Assembly (NCBI GenBank): GCA_025504975.1 | Contig: JANUWI010000016.1 | Span: forward strand, 496,001 to 560,000 | Origin: Plenodomus lindquistii | Taxonomy: Eukaryota; Ascomycota; Dothideomycetes; Pleosporales; Leptosphaeriaceae | Direction: 5' to 3' | DNA length: 64,000 nucleotides | Part shown: positions 33,058 through 43,665 of the stretch, piece after piece | Position numbering within the stretch: position 1 is the first letter of the stretch | Layout: each line of letters begins with the position of its first letter | Made by a program: the position numbers and the translations under genes | The notes under the pieces: generated by a model | What the model was told of the DNA's origin: nothing | What the model saw: the letters and a program-made list of their open reading frames with translations, nothing else | Database searches by the model: none

Positions 33058-35428
33058 TCTAGATTGGAAGCTGGGGGAGGCAGAAGACTGCGAGATAAGA
33101 AACGGCCCAATGGCAGTGCAGGGTGGATCCGGGGAAAGCGTTGTGCTATGCAGGCGCAGGCGCAGTGCAGGTGCAGGCGAGGGATAAGAGGGCAACCTTC
33201 ACGAGTTGATCTTGTGCGAGTGCAGGTGATGGATAAGTGTTTGCGGCAGGAACATGATCCAATGGACGAGAATCTGGAGGGCTCGTCTGGCTGGGGCAGG
33301 GCACGACTTTATTTAAAGGGCGTGTTTGTTCAATTTTACATGAGAGAAACTCGATGACTGGGTGCCCCGATGCGTATAGCATGATGCCATCAACGACGGC
33401 GGATCCAAGCTTTGCACACGTCACGCTAGTCCGGGGCCGGCAAGCACGACCCTGGTCTGCAGCAATTTTTGGGTCAGGAGGCAGGTGCGCACGGGCTGCC
33501 GCTCTCGTGATCGCCCTGTAGTGAGGTTCTGCGTGCAGACTTCGCCAGGGCTAACGACGTGCCTCGCCGACGGGCACAAACACGCCCACTCGCACACGCA
33601 TCATGCCAACGCCATTGCCCGCCGTAGTCTACACCTACGACGCTGGCAGTCTGGGGTCCCTCGAGGCTGCGGCTGGCTGCCCGCGCCGCGCAACACCATT
33701 CGCCGCCACAGCCCGTCACTCTCTTCCCCGCAACTTGGTCTCATCCTACCAGGGCGATCTGGGGATTGCCTTCACGCATCTCCGTGGAAGCGCGCACCGC
33801 CTGAGTGCCGCTCTCAGGAAATAACATCATGGGATTGCCGCCAAGCAGCCACATGACCTGCACGCGAGACTGCTCACCGTGCCTTATTTGCGCCTTCCCC
33901 TGGGCATTGCTAATTGTGCAACGTCGTCAACTCTCAGTCATACTGATCGTGCGATTTGTATGCCAAGACGTCGTCGTTAGGTAATGCTACGAAAACTCTT
34001 CTAGGCCCTCTCGACCAAGCACAACTTCGCCTGGTGCCCGTGCCCGTTCCCTGACTGTCTTCTCCACAAGCTCCCAAGATCTTTGCAGGCTCTTTACACG
34101 CTTTGGCACTCTGCTCCACTTTCCTTGCCAGCTTGGCGATGCCTCGCGGCAAGGCAACCCACATGTTGCGAGGCCAGAACGCCAACCGTCACAATGCCAT
34201 GATTCCATTACTCGATTGCCCATGGTCCTTTATGCCGATGCGACTCCGGCCTGCACAAAGCATTCCGTCGGAGATGCCCGACTAGCTGAACAGATCCGAG
34301 CACACTCGGATCAGCGAGCCTGAAAACTCAACACTACCCCAATTCCAGCTCTGGGTGTTCACGATGTCTCGCTTATACCCGTTAATGTGCAGACCGTGTC
34401 CGCGCACTGGGCGATCACAGGCAATGTCCCTGAATGTCCCCAGCCCAACTTGGAAACAGACCTGCAATCTCTGCATGAAGCTTTTTGCTTCAGAGCTGAA
34501 ATTGACCATTGTCTGCTCCGCAATCAGACTCGTGTATTTCGCCATTTGCATCAGTCACCTCGGCCAACGCAAGCTTGCTCAGCGTGCCACGTGCTGCTGA
34601 AACATCGTGTTGAAATTTTGCGTGCGACTGGCGCCATCCAACCCTGACTGAACGTGCCATGGCACCATGTTGGCGACAACGGACAGCATCTCACCGCTCC
34701 ATCCATGTGTCACAAGTGGGTTCGGTCAGCTTTGACAACCTCCTTTCAGTCTCAAGGTCCTCACCTGCATGCGCTGTTGTTCTTCTCGACTTTCCAAAAG
34801 GACCGACTGGAAACGGTTCTCCACTATTGAATTCTTCTCAACCTTCCATCAAGCTTGTGGCTTGCCTTCTAGACGTTGCGCTAGTACGTGGCTGTCGCAC
34901 CTCAATGTCCCGGATATCACAGGAGGCAATCGTGTCGCCCTGTTGTTGTAACTTCGCGGCATTGACTGCCGTACTCCAGACCTCTACTCTGCCGAAAGAC
35001 GGAGTTCGGCGCCAACATTGCGGCGGACAGGTACCCGGCGGACAAGGAAAAGCCACAGACATTAGGGCGACACATTTAGGCGCTGAGGTTACTCGATCAC
35101 ATCGCGCAAAACCAATGCAGTGACTGGACTTCCTAAACCAGAGGCTAAGCGTCGCACTGTGTCATGTGCAGCGCATCCGTAGGCCGTCTGGGGACAACAT
35201 GCTTCACGATTTTCTTATATTCCTAATGATTGGTACATGTCATGCAGGTAACAAGTTCCAAACGAAGCAAACGAGATCAGACTTCAGCATCGCAGAACCA
35301 AAAGCGCTATATCTGACAACAGCAACATATCAATTAAGACTGTGCTATATACCTAGTAAACTTCGCCCTAGTCTACATTCCCAAGTCCGTGATACCGTTC
35401 AAATCATCTCTTGTCATATGGGTATAAT
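33058..35428. other. Intergenic, arrestin promoter to RPL22 3' region
   Basis: 2.4 kb that must hold the arrestin promoter (next to 33057) and the RPL22 terminator (next to 35429). An AT-rich TTTATTTAAAG lies near 33308-33318. Short open frames such as 33603-33824 and 34659-35123 lack domain or codon-bias support. No repeat or RNA gene recognised. Confidence 0.45.
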
Positions 35429-35965
35429 CTACTCGTCATCCTCATCAGCCTCGTCGTTGACGACGTTGAAGAAGCGGAGCTCGTAAACACCCTTGGAGGT
35501 GGAAACGACGCGGAGCCAGTCACGGAGCTGCTGCTTCTTGAGGAACTTCTTGGTGCTGTTGCATTGTCAGAATTGAAGCGTGGGCCAATACATGCCTCCC
35601 AATGAGTAAACATACAGGTACTTCAAGTAGCGGCCAGAGAACTCCTGGTGCGCAATGACCTCGATCTTGCCATCGCCCTGCTGGGAGATCTGGATGACAT
35701 CGCCCAGGTTACCGGTGCGGCCCTCAACCTTGATGCGGTCGTGGAGGAACTTCTCAAAGGCCTGGATATCGAAGATCTTGTCGTTGACGGGCTGCGAGCA
35801 GTTGATGATGAACTTCTTGGTGACCTTCTGGCCCTTCTTTGCGCCGGCGGCGGACTTCTTCTACATGTTTCAAAAGTACTTAGCCTACTGTTCTATGCAT
35901 GGAGGGAGCGCAGTTGCTCAGCCCAGCGGACAGCAAAGCGGTGTACGTACGGTTGCGGGAGCCAT
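35429..35965 (-). CDS. rpl22: 60S ribosomal protein L22 (eL22)
   Basis: Structural protein of the large ribosomal subunit. Exons 35965-35951, 35860-35616 and 35555-35429 give 128 residues, the normal size. The first exon is only 15 bases (MAPAT), followed by a 90-bp intron (GTACGT...CATGTAG). Exon 2 encodes the basic leader and core (KKGQKVTKKFIINCSQPVND, DIQAFEKFLHDRIKVEGRTG). Exon 3 encodes TKKFLKKQQLRDWLRVVSTS and the acidic tail ending NDEADEDDE, all hallmarks of eL22. Intron 2 is 60 bp (GTATGT...CAACAG). Very secure. Confidence 0.96.
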
Positions 35966-36523
35966 TGTATGGAATGTGTGAGAACGCAAAGAGGTGGATA
36001 TCCTGCGTACGGCGAGTGTGGTGGGTGGTTTGAAGGCGTTGTCGGCTACGCGCAATTTTGCGACTTCGCGTTGTGTGAGCTAGCCCCAAACGGGGTTAGT
36101 AGTGCCAAGATTTCGATCTCTTTCGTCTTCTTATCTCATTGGTTACGTGCTGCAGCCTTCAACTCCCTGGACGGTCTTGAATATCGCCACATGGAGTTAT
36201 GAAGTCTGCGAAATTGCAACGATTATATGAATATTATACTTTCATACAGTCCGCATCTCATCTAAGAGCTTGACTCTTAAGAGAGGAGTCAAAACTCATT
36301 AGAAGCGTGCGAAAGTCGTGTAACACGCTGCTTACTGCTCGTTGAGAATACAGGCTCTATCTAGGTACTTCTTACGGAGCTCTAAAGGTGTCAGATTTCC
36401 TTCAGCCGAACATTCCACAATCAATGTCAAGCGCGGTATCTAGGGAATCTCTGAGCCGTTGATATGTTAGGATACGAACAGGCACCTCAATTCACTATGT
36501 ACGTTCAGAACCAGCTTCCACCA
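35966..36523. other. Intergenic, RPL22 promoter and MFS 3' region
   Basis: 558 bp; the RPL22 promoter side lies next to 35966. Nothing else recognised. Confidence 0.45.
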
Positions 36524-38436
36524 CTAGGTTGAGATCTTCTGACCAAAGCTACTTCGGGCGATCTGATGGCACATTAGTATGTAGATCAGTCACGTACGAA
36601 TTCATTGGGTATGACTTACAAAGCTTCTGAACCGCTTGCCAAACATGTACGCTGGAATAGTCAGGGCGCACACGCCCACATTGATCACGGTGATGACATC
36701 GAACACGCCACGCGGTCCAACTTGTACCAGCCAACCATGTCCATAAGTCGTCGCAGCGAAAGTGAAGACAGCCTTCGCAAAATTGATAGTGACAAACGCC
36801 TGATTGGCATCGCGAGGATGACAGTCAATGACGTAGGTCAACGACGCAGTCGACGCGAACGGAACCGACAGGGAATGGACGGACATGAAGAACAGTGGCC
36901 ATACGAGTGGCAGATGTTGTTGCACGCTTATACCGAAGCCAAGAAAGCCCACCGTCGCGAAGATCGTTGCTGGCACCATGAGTACCAGACGGAACTCTGG
37001 CTCGAAGACACCTTTGTTCCTGCGTGCCATAAACTTTGCGATCGCATCTGCGAACCAACCGGAGAGCGGCGAGCCAATAAGCGCAACCCCCAGTAGTGGA
37101 AGGTTCGTCAATCCCACCTGCGCAGGACCGAGAGAATATGGCGGTGCGGAGAAGATGCTGACGGAGAGTACCGAGATAGTGAGGAGCCAGGCGAAGTAGG
37201 AACCGTAGACTACGGTCGAGAAAAGTACCGCGGGGTACGCTATCAGGGGCACTGGCTTCCAGGCATTCTTCCAAAAGGACTCCTGCGATAGACGGCCTTG
37301 GAATACGCGTAACTTTCGACTATACGTGTGTTTTTGTTCTTCTTCGTTGATGGAAGATATCTCTTTCTCACTGAAGGTAACGCCATCTTTCTCATTGATA
37401 GAAGACACGTCTGTCTCGCCTGACACAATTTTCCCAGTCGACCGGGCTCCATTGTATGTTGTCTCAGCCACAAAGAAGTAGATGCCGACCAGGATAGGAA
37501 TGAAAATCAGAGCTGAGATACCAAAAGTGGCTTCGAAGGAGACGTTCTCGATGATCGCCCCGGAAATCGTTTGACTACGATTGTCAGTGGCCTCCTGACA
37601 CGATGTTGATATTTTGCTCACCCAAGAAGAACGCCGCTGGCAAGCATACACCCCCAGATGCTGATGCGGGTACCTCTTTGATGAACAAAGTACATGTCCG
37701 AAACGGTTGATGTCACCAGCGTCTCGAGCGGTGCCGATGCCATACCCTGTATAACCCTCATAACAGCCAAGGATGTAAACGACTTGATTTGTATGTTAGT
37801 TTCTGCATCGACTGACACGTTTGACAGTATCTCACCGTTGTGAAGTAACCCCACACGTTCGTAGCGAGCAAAATGATGGTTGAGATGACGAAGAATGGAC
37901 GCTTGCCCCAGAGGTTCGCGCCTGCGGCTGTGAAGAACGTTGTGAACCCGATCCAAAAGGCCAGAAATCCGATGAGGAAACTGGCTACCATGTCTACGCT
38001 GACGTTGTACTTCTCCGCGACAAGGGGCAGACCAGGCGTTACCATAGGACCTAGACTGTGTTGATCAGAATATGGAGCGGAATTTGTAACGGATCTTAAT
38101 TACGCTGTGGTCACGCCCGAGCTGAAGGCCAGAATGACCATAATGGACTCTTTCCAGATAGGTGACCTAGACGAAGTTAGCCAAGTCTCTAGATGCTGCG
38201 TCGAAACACTTGCCAGTTGAGTGGGTCATTGGGGCTATCTGATGGTTGAGGCTGCAATATGACATCGCCATCACGCTTGAGCGCACTCGTCTCCAGAGAC
38301 TGGTCATCTAGAATTCATCAGCCCGAGCTAGCATTGCAGCTCGATCTACCGACTTACCTTTCCCTTCCACTGCGTTGATGGTAGCGGTGCCTGGAGGCAT
38401 CGCCATGTGTTTGTCTTCCAGAACTCCGAACCCCAT
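36524..38436 (-). CDS. Major facilitator superfamily transporter (DHA1-type)
   Basis: Twelve-helix proton-coupled transporter, drug:H+ antiporter or related small-molecule exporter; substrate unknown. Seven exons: 38436-38358, 38307-38214, 38166-38104, 38055-37836, 37782-37622, 37574-36620 and 36562-36524, giving 536 residues. The cytoplasmic N-terminus ends in the conserved NDPLNW before helix 1 (SIMVILAFSSGVTTALGPMV). Family motifs include GANLWGKRPFFVIS (loop 2-3) and RVIQGMASAPLETLVTSTVS (helix 4). A charged central loop (about residues 250-295) and a second hydrophobic half follow. The second intron begins with GC (CTG|GCAAGT) and splits the Trp codon of NDPLNW; no GT donor keeps the frame. 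The third intron uses CACAG (38056) rather than the nearby CTAG, which restores SGVTTALGPMV. Divergent from the oxidoreductase at 39772. Confidence 0.9.
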
Positions 38437-39771
38437 TGTCGCGAATAATGGCGTGTTCTTGATGGTTATAATGGGATATTGGTTTTGAGATTAATGTCTG
38501 CCGGCAGACGTGAGGAAAATAACGAAAAACGTATAGAGGAAACGATAGACCGCGGGAAGTATTCAAAAAAGGCAACAGGAGTCCAGCTCTGGAGTACCAT
38601 TCAGTAGCGTCTGCCTGTTCTCAAGTATGTCCCTCAGGCGTCATGTCAGGCACAAGGATTGCCATGTTGTAGCGAAACCCCAAGGGAGTAACCCCTGCGA
38701 TACTTGCTATCCAGATTGGAAAATCACAAGCATATTACCTATGGAGTAACTGCCGTGATTTCAAGATTTCTCCGGCGGTTGCGTAGATCGGATGATCTTC
38801 CTTACACTGTGGGTTTCGGCTCGTTCGAGCATCCTTGTCCATGCCTCATGCGCTACGAAAAGCAGTAGGACGCGTAGTCTGAACATACATTGGACCTATC
38901 GTTGTAGCAAGAGCTGAAGCTGATCAATGATAAAGTTCGGAACTTCCCTTGTCTTGTTGTGTCGTTGCGTTCAAGTTTGGCGATCATACTGTGGATGATC
39001 CCTTACTTGGTGCGTGCCACCTGAAACGCAGGACGTGATCTGAACTTGGTGTTTGAAGTAGAGACGTACACTAGCTTTTGACACAATTGACATGTCAGTA
39101 AGACGCAAAGTTATGGAGAAACAGGTGACAACAGCGTGACCGATTTAAGCCAGCCACTGGCTGCAGCTCCATGAGTCGCTTGAGGCAGTGCAGCCATTTA
39201 ATGGAGAAAGAACGACGAGTCAACGGAGACGCCCGCGCATGAACTTTCTATCCAGAGAAATTGTAATCCAGTATTGGAAAGGCTGAAAGAGTCATAATCG
39301 CGTATTCCTGCTCTATCTAACAAGTAAACTACGAGATTTTGCTTTATTTTGCATCATGTCACCTTTTCAAGCGAATCCCCCAAGTTAGCACGATCGGGGT
39401 TGGTCTGAACCTTGGCTTTCTTTGACTGTTAGACATACCATATCTAGAGAAGTGGAGCAAAATGGTCCGCGGTGCAGGACTGTTCTTCCTACTTAATTTG
39501 GTAAACGTCCCGACGTCATTACCATAGAGGGGTAGCTGCTTCCCCACAGCGGGCTGAATATCGACCACAGCGCAGTAGCGATCGGAAGAATCAATTAAGC
39601 TACCGCTTAGACATTGGTTTTAGCCGTGACAGAGCCGTGTTCGACGACGTGAGAATAAAGTCACGTCGCTTTACGCTGAAGAAACTTGTAAATCGGTAGC
39701 CTTTCGGTGCACTCTTCTGACTATCGGTACTAACTAGCACCATTTTCGCAAGACCTCGAAAAAATAACACA
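38437..39771. promoter_or_regulatory. Divergent promoter region, MFS transporter and oxidoreductase
   Basis: 1.3 kb between two divergent start codons. I see no gene, repeat or clear operator. Confidence 0.45.
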
Positions 39772-40864
39772 ATGCCTTTCGGAGTTGCAATCATCGGCAG
39801 TGGCATCTTCGCCAAAGAAGAGCACCTCCCTGCCATTCAGGCCACACCAGCACTCAGCTTAAAAGCCGTATACTCGCGCTCTTCTAAATCCGCTCAAGCT
39901 CTTACCGCAAGCTTCTCAGACGTTGCAATCTACAGCGATGACTCGTCCGAAGGCAACAAGTACGAAGACCTGCTGAAGCGCGACGACATCAAAGGAGTAG
40001 TCATTGCGTAAGTCATCCATCGAAATTGCCACCACACGGTCTCCAGTGCATCATCCCTAACAGTGTGGAAAAAGCCTCCCCATCCTCACACAACCAGAAT
40101 ACATCAAAAAAGCCCTCGCAGCAGGAAAGCACGTTTTGGCCGAGAAACCCATCGCCAAAGACGTCGCCACAGCACAAGAACTGCTCTCCTGGACCCAGGA
40201 CTCTGCAAACACAAGCGCCATCTACACCGTGGCTGAGAATTTCCGCTACCTCGATTCTTTCATCTACGCGTCCCAACAGATTGCATCACTGGGCCGTATC
40301 CTGACTTTCCGTGCGCGCGTCGCTGCATTTGTGGAACCCGGCGGCAAGTATTACGAGACGGCATGGCGCAAGGTCCCCGAGTACCAGGGCGGTTTCTTGT
40401 TAGATGGCGGAGTACATTTTATTGCTGCGACGCGGTTGATGCTCCAAGGCGGCGGTGAGAAGATCGCCAGCGTGAGTGCATTCACCGCGCAGTTGCAGAA
40501 ACACTTGCCTCCTGTTGATACTTTGAACTCAACGTTGAGGCTCGGAGGTGGGGCGTCGGGCACGCTGTCGATTTCTTTTGGGACGACGGACAAGGGCTCG
40601 GAGTATTTGGTTGCTTGTGAGAAGGGGAGTGTGCATGTTAGTCGGGGCAAGGTTACGCTTGTGAGGGAGGGGAAGGAAGAGGTGGAGGAGTTTAAGGATG
40701 AGGGGAACGGTGTTAAGCAGGAGATCAAGGCATGGGCGGAGAGTCTGGAGAAGGGGAAGAGGAATGAGGCGCAGAGCCCAGAAGAGGCGCTCGGTGATTT
40801 GAAAATTTTGGAGGCGTGCTTGAGGAGTGGAGAGCAGGGTGGGAAGCCCGTCGACATTCAGTGA
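39772..40864 (+). CDS. Gfo/Idh/MocA-family oxidoreductase (YMR315W-like)
   Basis: NAD(P)-dependent dehydrogenase; substrate not identifiable from sequence, and the yeast relative YMR315W is an NADP-linked oxidoreductase. Exons 39772-40007 and 40075-40864 give 341 residues. The Rossmann motif is GVAIIGSGIFAKEEHLPAIQ (residues 4-23). The family EKP motif is at 102-104, and the GGFLLDGGVHFIA block provides the usual Asp189/His193 pair of the catalytic region. The intron (67 bp) is accepted at AAAAAG|C after a CCCTAAC branch site; the upstream TAACAG would break the frame. Its stop lies 88 bp from the LPMO stop on the other strand. Confidence 0.9.
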
Positions 40865-40952
40865 TGAGGATGCAGATGTATCTTAGGGATATCATTGTAT
40901 TGCGGCCATAATTTCAAGATCAATTTCAACGACACTGTCATCCCCGCACCCA

Positions 40953-41717
40953 TCAATCAGCGCCCACCTTCTTCGTCCCATCTAGTACATGCGCTTCCTT
41001 TGTTCCTAAGGGCCACAGCATCGGCCCAGGTGCCGTATAATTCGTGATTCTACTCCAGAACTCCGGTATCAAGACACCAGTCGAGTTCCACCGATAGCCT
41101 CCGGGTAACCTAATCGTAGGTTCAGGGGCACCCGTGCCTGTCCCAGTAACCTTGATTTGTGCACAAGCAACGTAGAATTGCGCCTTATCGGGTTTGTGCG
41201 CAGCATGGAGAGCAAGACCTTCAGCACGAACAAGGTATTCGCCAGCTGGGAGTTCAGAAGGCAGCTTGAAGTTGAATGTGCGCGTCCGGTGCGTAGCCCA
41301 TTTCAGCAATCCATCGCCCGCACCCTCGCTGCCATTCAGCGAATACGTCAGGCTGTAAATCCTTGCCCAGTCACCGCTGCCGTCATAATCAGCTGCCAGA
41401 CCGGGTGCTCTGGAAATATAGACCTGTTGTGGGCCTGGATGTCCGAATGTGTCATTTATAGCGAAGCCAAGATTGGCACCAGCGTCCACTGTGTATGTTT
41501 GCGTGTTGAGGGCTGTGCCAGAGGAGGCGCCGGCGTTACAACGTATGTCTGTGGAGTTGACATTTTCGAGGGGCGCGTTGGTGTTGTTGGTTTTACGGAT
41601 GTATTGGTATGGCGATCCGATGATTTCACCGTTGACGATGATCCTATCGTAGTTCCAATGACCGAGGACTTGTGACACACCAGAGATCAGGACGAGAATG
41701 GATGCAAAATGTTTCAT
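40953..41717 (-). CDS. AA9 lytic polysaccharide monooxygenase (no CBM)
   Basis: Secreted copper enzyme that oxidatively cleaves cellulose or related glucans. Intronless, 254 residues. The signal peptide is residues 1-19 (ends QVLG); the mature protein starts at His20, which forms the histidine brace with His93 in GHPGP. The second-sphere His171 (ALH), Gln180 and axial Tyr182 (QFYVACAQ) are present, and Cys60/Cys185 likely form the family disulfide. There is no linker or carbohydrate-binding module; the C-terminal ~60 residues (RLPGGYRWNSTGVLIPEFWS onward) are a short extension. The start is the first ATG giving the signal peptide. All copper-site residues are visible, so activity is likely. 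Single-domain length is normal for the family. Confidence 0.92.
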   Translation of the reverse strand: MKHFASILVLISGVSQVLGHWNYDRIIVNGEIIGSPYQYIRKTNNTNAPLENVNSTDIRCNAGASSGTALNTQTYTVDAGANLGFAINDTFGHPGPQQVYISRAPGLAADYDGSGDWARIYSLTYSLNGSEGAGDGLLKWATHRTRTFNFKLPSELPAGEYLVRAEGLALHAAHKPDKAQFYVACAQIKVTGTGTGAPEPTIRLPGGYRWNSTGVLIPEFWSRITNYTAPGPMLWPLGTKEAHVLDGTKKVGAD

Positions 41718-42061
41718 GTTGAGGCACTCTTCGTGTGTGGTGAGAAAGCTAGGAGGATGTCGACGAGCGTACGGTTCATTGTTAAGCCGGAAGACGAGCC
41801 AGCTTTTAATAAGTCGAGTGCTGGGATGAATGAGGGAAATTTTGGTTGATGCTGACCGAGTGTGATAATGTCGATGTGGGAACCGTGACAAGGATATTGA
41901 TTAGTTCCCGAAATTACATGCGCATGTAGATTGGAAGTGTCTCTGACAATCAACGACGTTCCCAGTGCAGAGGGGCGCTCGTTCTTCCAGAGCACTCTGA
42001 CTACAACCTGTCTCAGATTGACAATGAAGCTTTGATAGTGTCTGCAAATCGTCATAATAGA
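41718..42061. other. Intergenic, LPMO promoter and CTU2 3' region
   Basis: 344 bp. A TATTAAAA-like element on the minus strand near 41804-41811, about 90 bp upstream of the LPMO ATG, could be its TATA box. Confidence 0.4.
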
Positions 42062-43272
42062 TCAGGCATAGTTCGCACGGTCTGTAGGCTTTGGTATCGA
42101 TCTCGTACAGCCATAGCAAATCTGTTGGCTTGAGTCGACCGATGCGAAGTCAACCCCATCCTGTTGATCACCACCCCAGCCATGTATGCCGAATTTACCG
42201 CCAGGCACTGGCATGCTGCATAGGCTACAACATGGATCTGTCTGTGCGTCTACCGGCATCTGGAGCTTCCCCGTCGTACGAACCACGTTGGAGACTATGC
42301 TTGGAAAGTTCTCCTCGACGGACTCGAAGTATTGTTTCATGAGATCGTCAATGGTGGTGTTCTTGGAGCTGGTGGAAGCCTGAGTGGCACCATAAGATGA
42401 GCTTTGTACCAGGGCTGACAGCTCAGGTTTCGCCATGTCGATGTACGCCACGAGTTCTTTCTTCAGAACATCCCGGAGAGGATAGTGGACATTTAGGCCA
42501 AAAGGAGACTCCCCGTCGGTGACTTGCCATGGCAGAGAATAGCCTCGACCCTTGGCTGTCTCGGAAAGGGTCTTTTCGGCGAGCTTTGTTGTACTGTCGC
42601 CCCAGAGGAGACTTTCGCATCCGGTGGCCTTTGCGTGTTCTACGATGAGCCTGGTTCTAAGCGTAGACAGGACGTCAGCTCTAGCTGTAGCTGAAGTGAG
42701 TGAGGCCATGAGTTGTGTGAACTGCTGTTTTGCAGATAGTTGGGCGTCGTTCGCTGCACTGAGAGTGGGTACAAGGGCACGTAGTGATGCGTCTACTGGC
42801 GTTATGCTAAAAACATGGTGCAGCGGAAGTGACGCGTATTGATGATGGGGATATTCGGTTTGAACTTTGTTGAGAAGGTCCTGGGCCTGTGAGTCCTGGT
42901 CGGACTCATATATGTGAATGACACTGATGGTGAAGCCGGTGCGGCCGGTTTTGCTCTTCTGTGTCTCCAGATGGAGATTTAGGATGTGCAGGAGGGCTAT
43001 GGAAGAGACACCAAAGGAAAGCGGTACAAGCACTCTACGCTGAGGGGCCGTAGCTGCAAAATTGACGCGGAAGGACTCGAGACGTTTGATGCACTTTGTG
43101 TGCACATAGCGGGCAAAGCATTCACTAAGCACTCGACTCAGTACGGGGGACAGTCATGTGAGGGGCGCACTGACTGGCATAGCGGCTCCGAGCGCACAAC
43201 GAGGACAGATGGGGAGTTGTGGCAGCGGCGACACGGCTCACTGGAGCCCTCTGCAGTGTGTTTGCCTGGCAT
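42062..43272 (-). CDS. CTU2: Cytoplasmic tRNA 2-thiolation protein 2 (CTU2/NCS2)
   Basis: Partner of CTU1/NCS6 in thiolating the wobble uridine of tRNA Lys, Glu and Gln, the last step of the URM1 pathway in the cytosol. Exons 43272-43175 and 43124-42062, with a 49-bp intron (GTCAGT...GCTTAG), give 386 residues. The N-terminal exon supplies the CxxC pair PCRRC (14-17), and the intron lies inside the next pair (LCHECF, 32-35). PLSFGVSSIALLHIL is the PP-loop-like segment of the family, with CESLLWGDSTTKLAEKTLSE further on. C-terminal Cys pairs are CCSLC and CYGC. Without the first exon the gene would lack its zinc site, so the spliced model is preferred. It shares a divergent promoter with the gene at 43666. 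Confidence 0.93.
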
Positions 43273-43665
43273 CTTGACCGGTGATCAGAGGGTTCCAAGG
43301 CTGTGGTGGTGGGGGAATGTGGACGTGTAGGGCTGACTTTTCGGGCGTGGCTGCCTTCTTGGGGCGCACCGCCACACGGGAAGTCGCGCTAAGGCGGGCG
43401 GGAGTGACGGACGCGCATACCATACAAATGGATGGATGCTGCATACGAGAGTACAAACGCAAGGGAAGCCGAGCAGAGACGACACGGTACAAAACAGCAC
43501 CGCACCGCACCGCACAGCACAGCACAGCACAGCACCGCACATTGCATCCGCTGTGCATTCCTGGTCACACCACCACCATCCATCCGTCCTTGAAAGCAGC
43601 CACATCGCCCAGACGTCAGCTCCATCTCCGCCAGCTGGCCTCGGGCCGCATCCACACAGCACAGG
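43273..43665. promoter_or_regulatory. Divergent promoter of CTU2 and the PTM1-like gene
   Basis: 393 bp between two start codons, with a pentanucleotide array at 43496-43540. Confidence 0.6.
43496..43540. repeat. Pentanucleotide tandem repeat (A/C)GCAC x9
   Basis: Nine consecutive 5-bp units (AGCAC, then CGCAC x3, AGCAC x4, CGCAC) within the bidirectional promoter. Confidence 0.9.

Noticed and set aside
34659..35123. 154-codon plus-strand open frame
   Set aside because: Low-information Ser/Cys/Arg-rich sequence with no family resemblance.
36524..41717. MFS transporter, oxidoreductase and LPMO as one metabolic cluster
   Set aside because: No scaffold enzyme or pathway regulator, mixed functions and wide spacing; probably chance neighbours.
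42062..43174. CTU2 starting at an internal Met in exon 2
   Set aside because: That start would lose the zinc-binding Cys pairs supplied by the first exon, which splices in frame.
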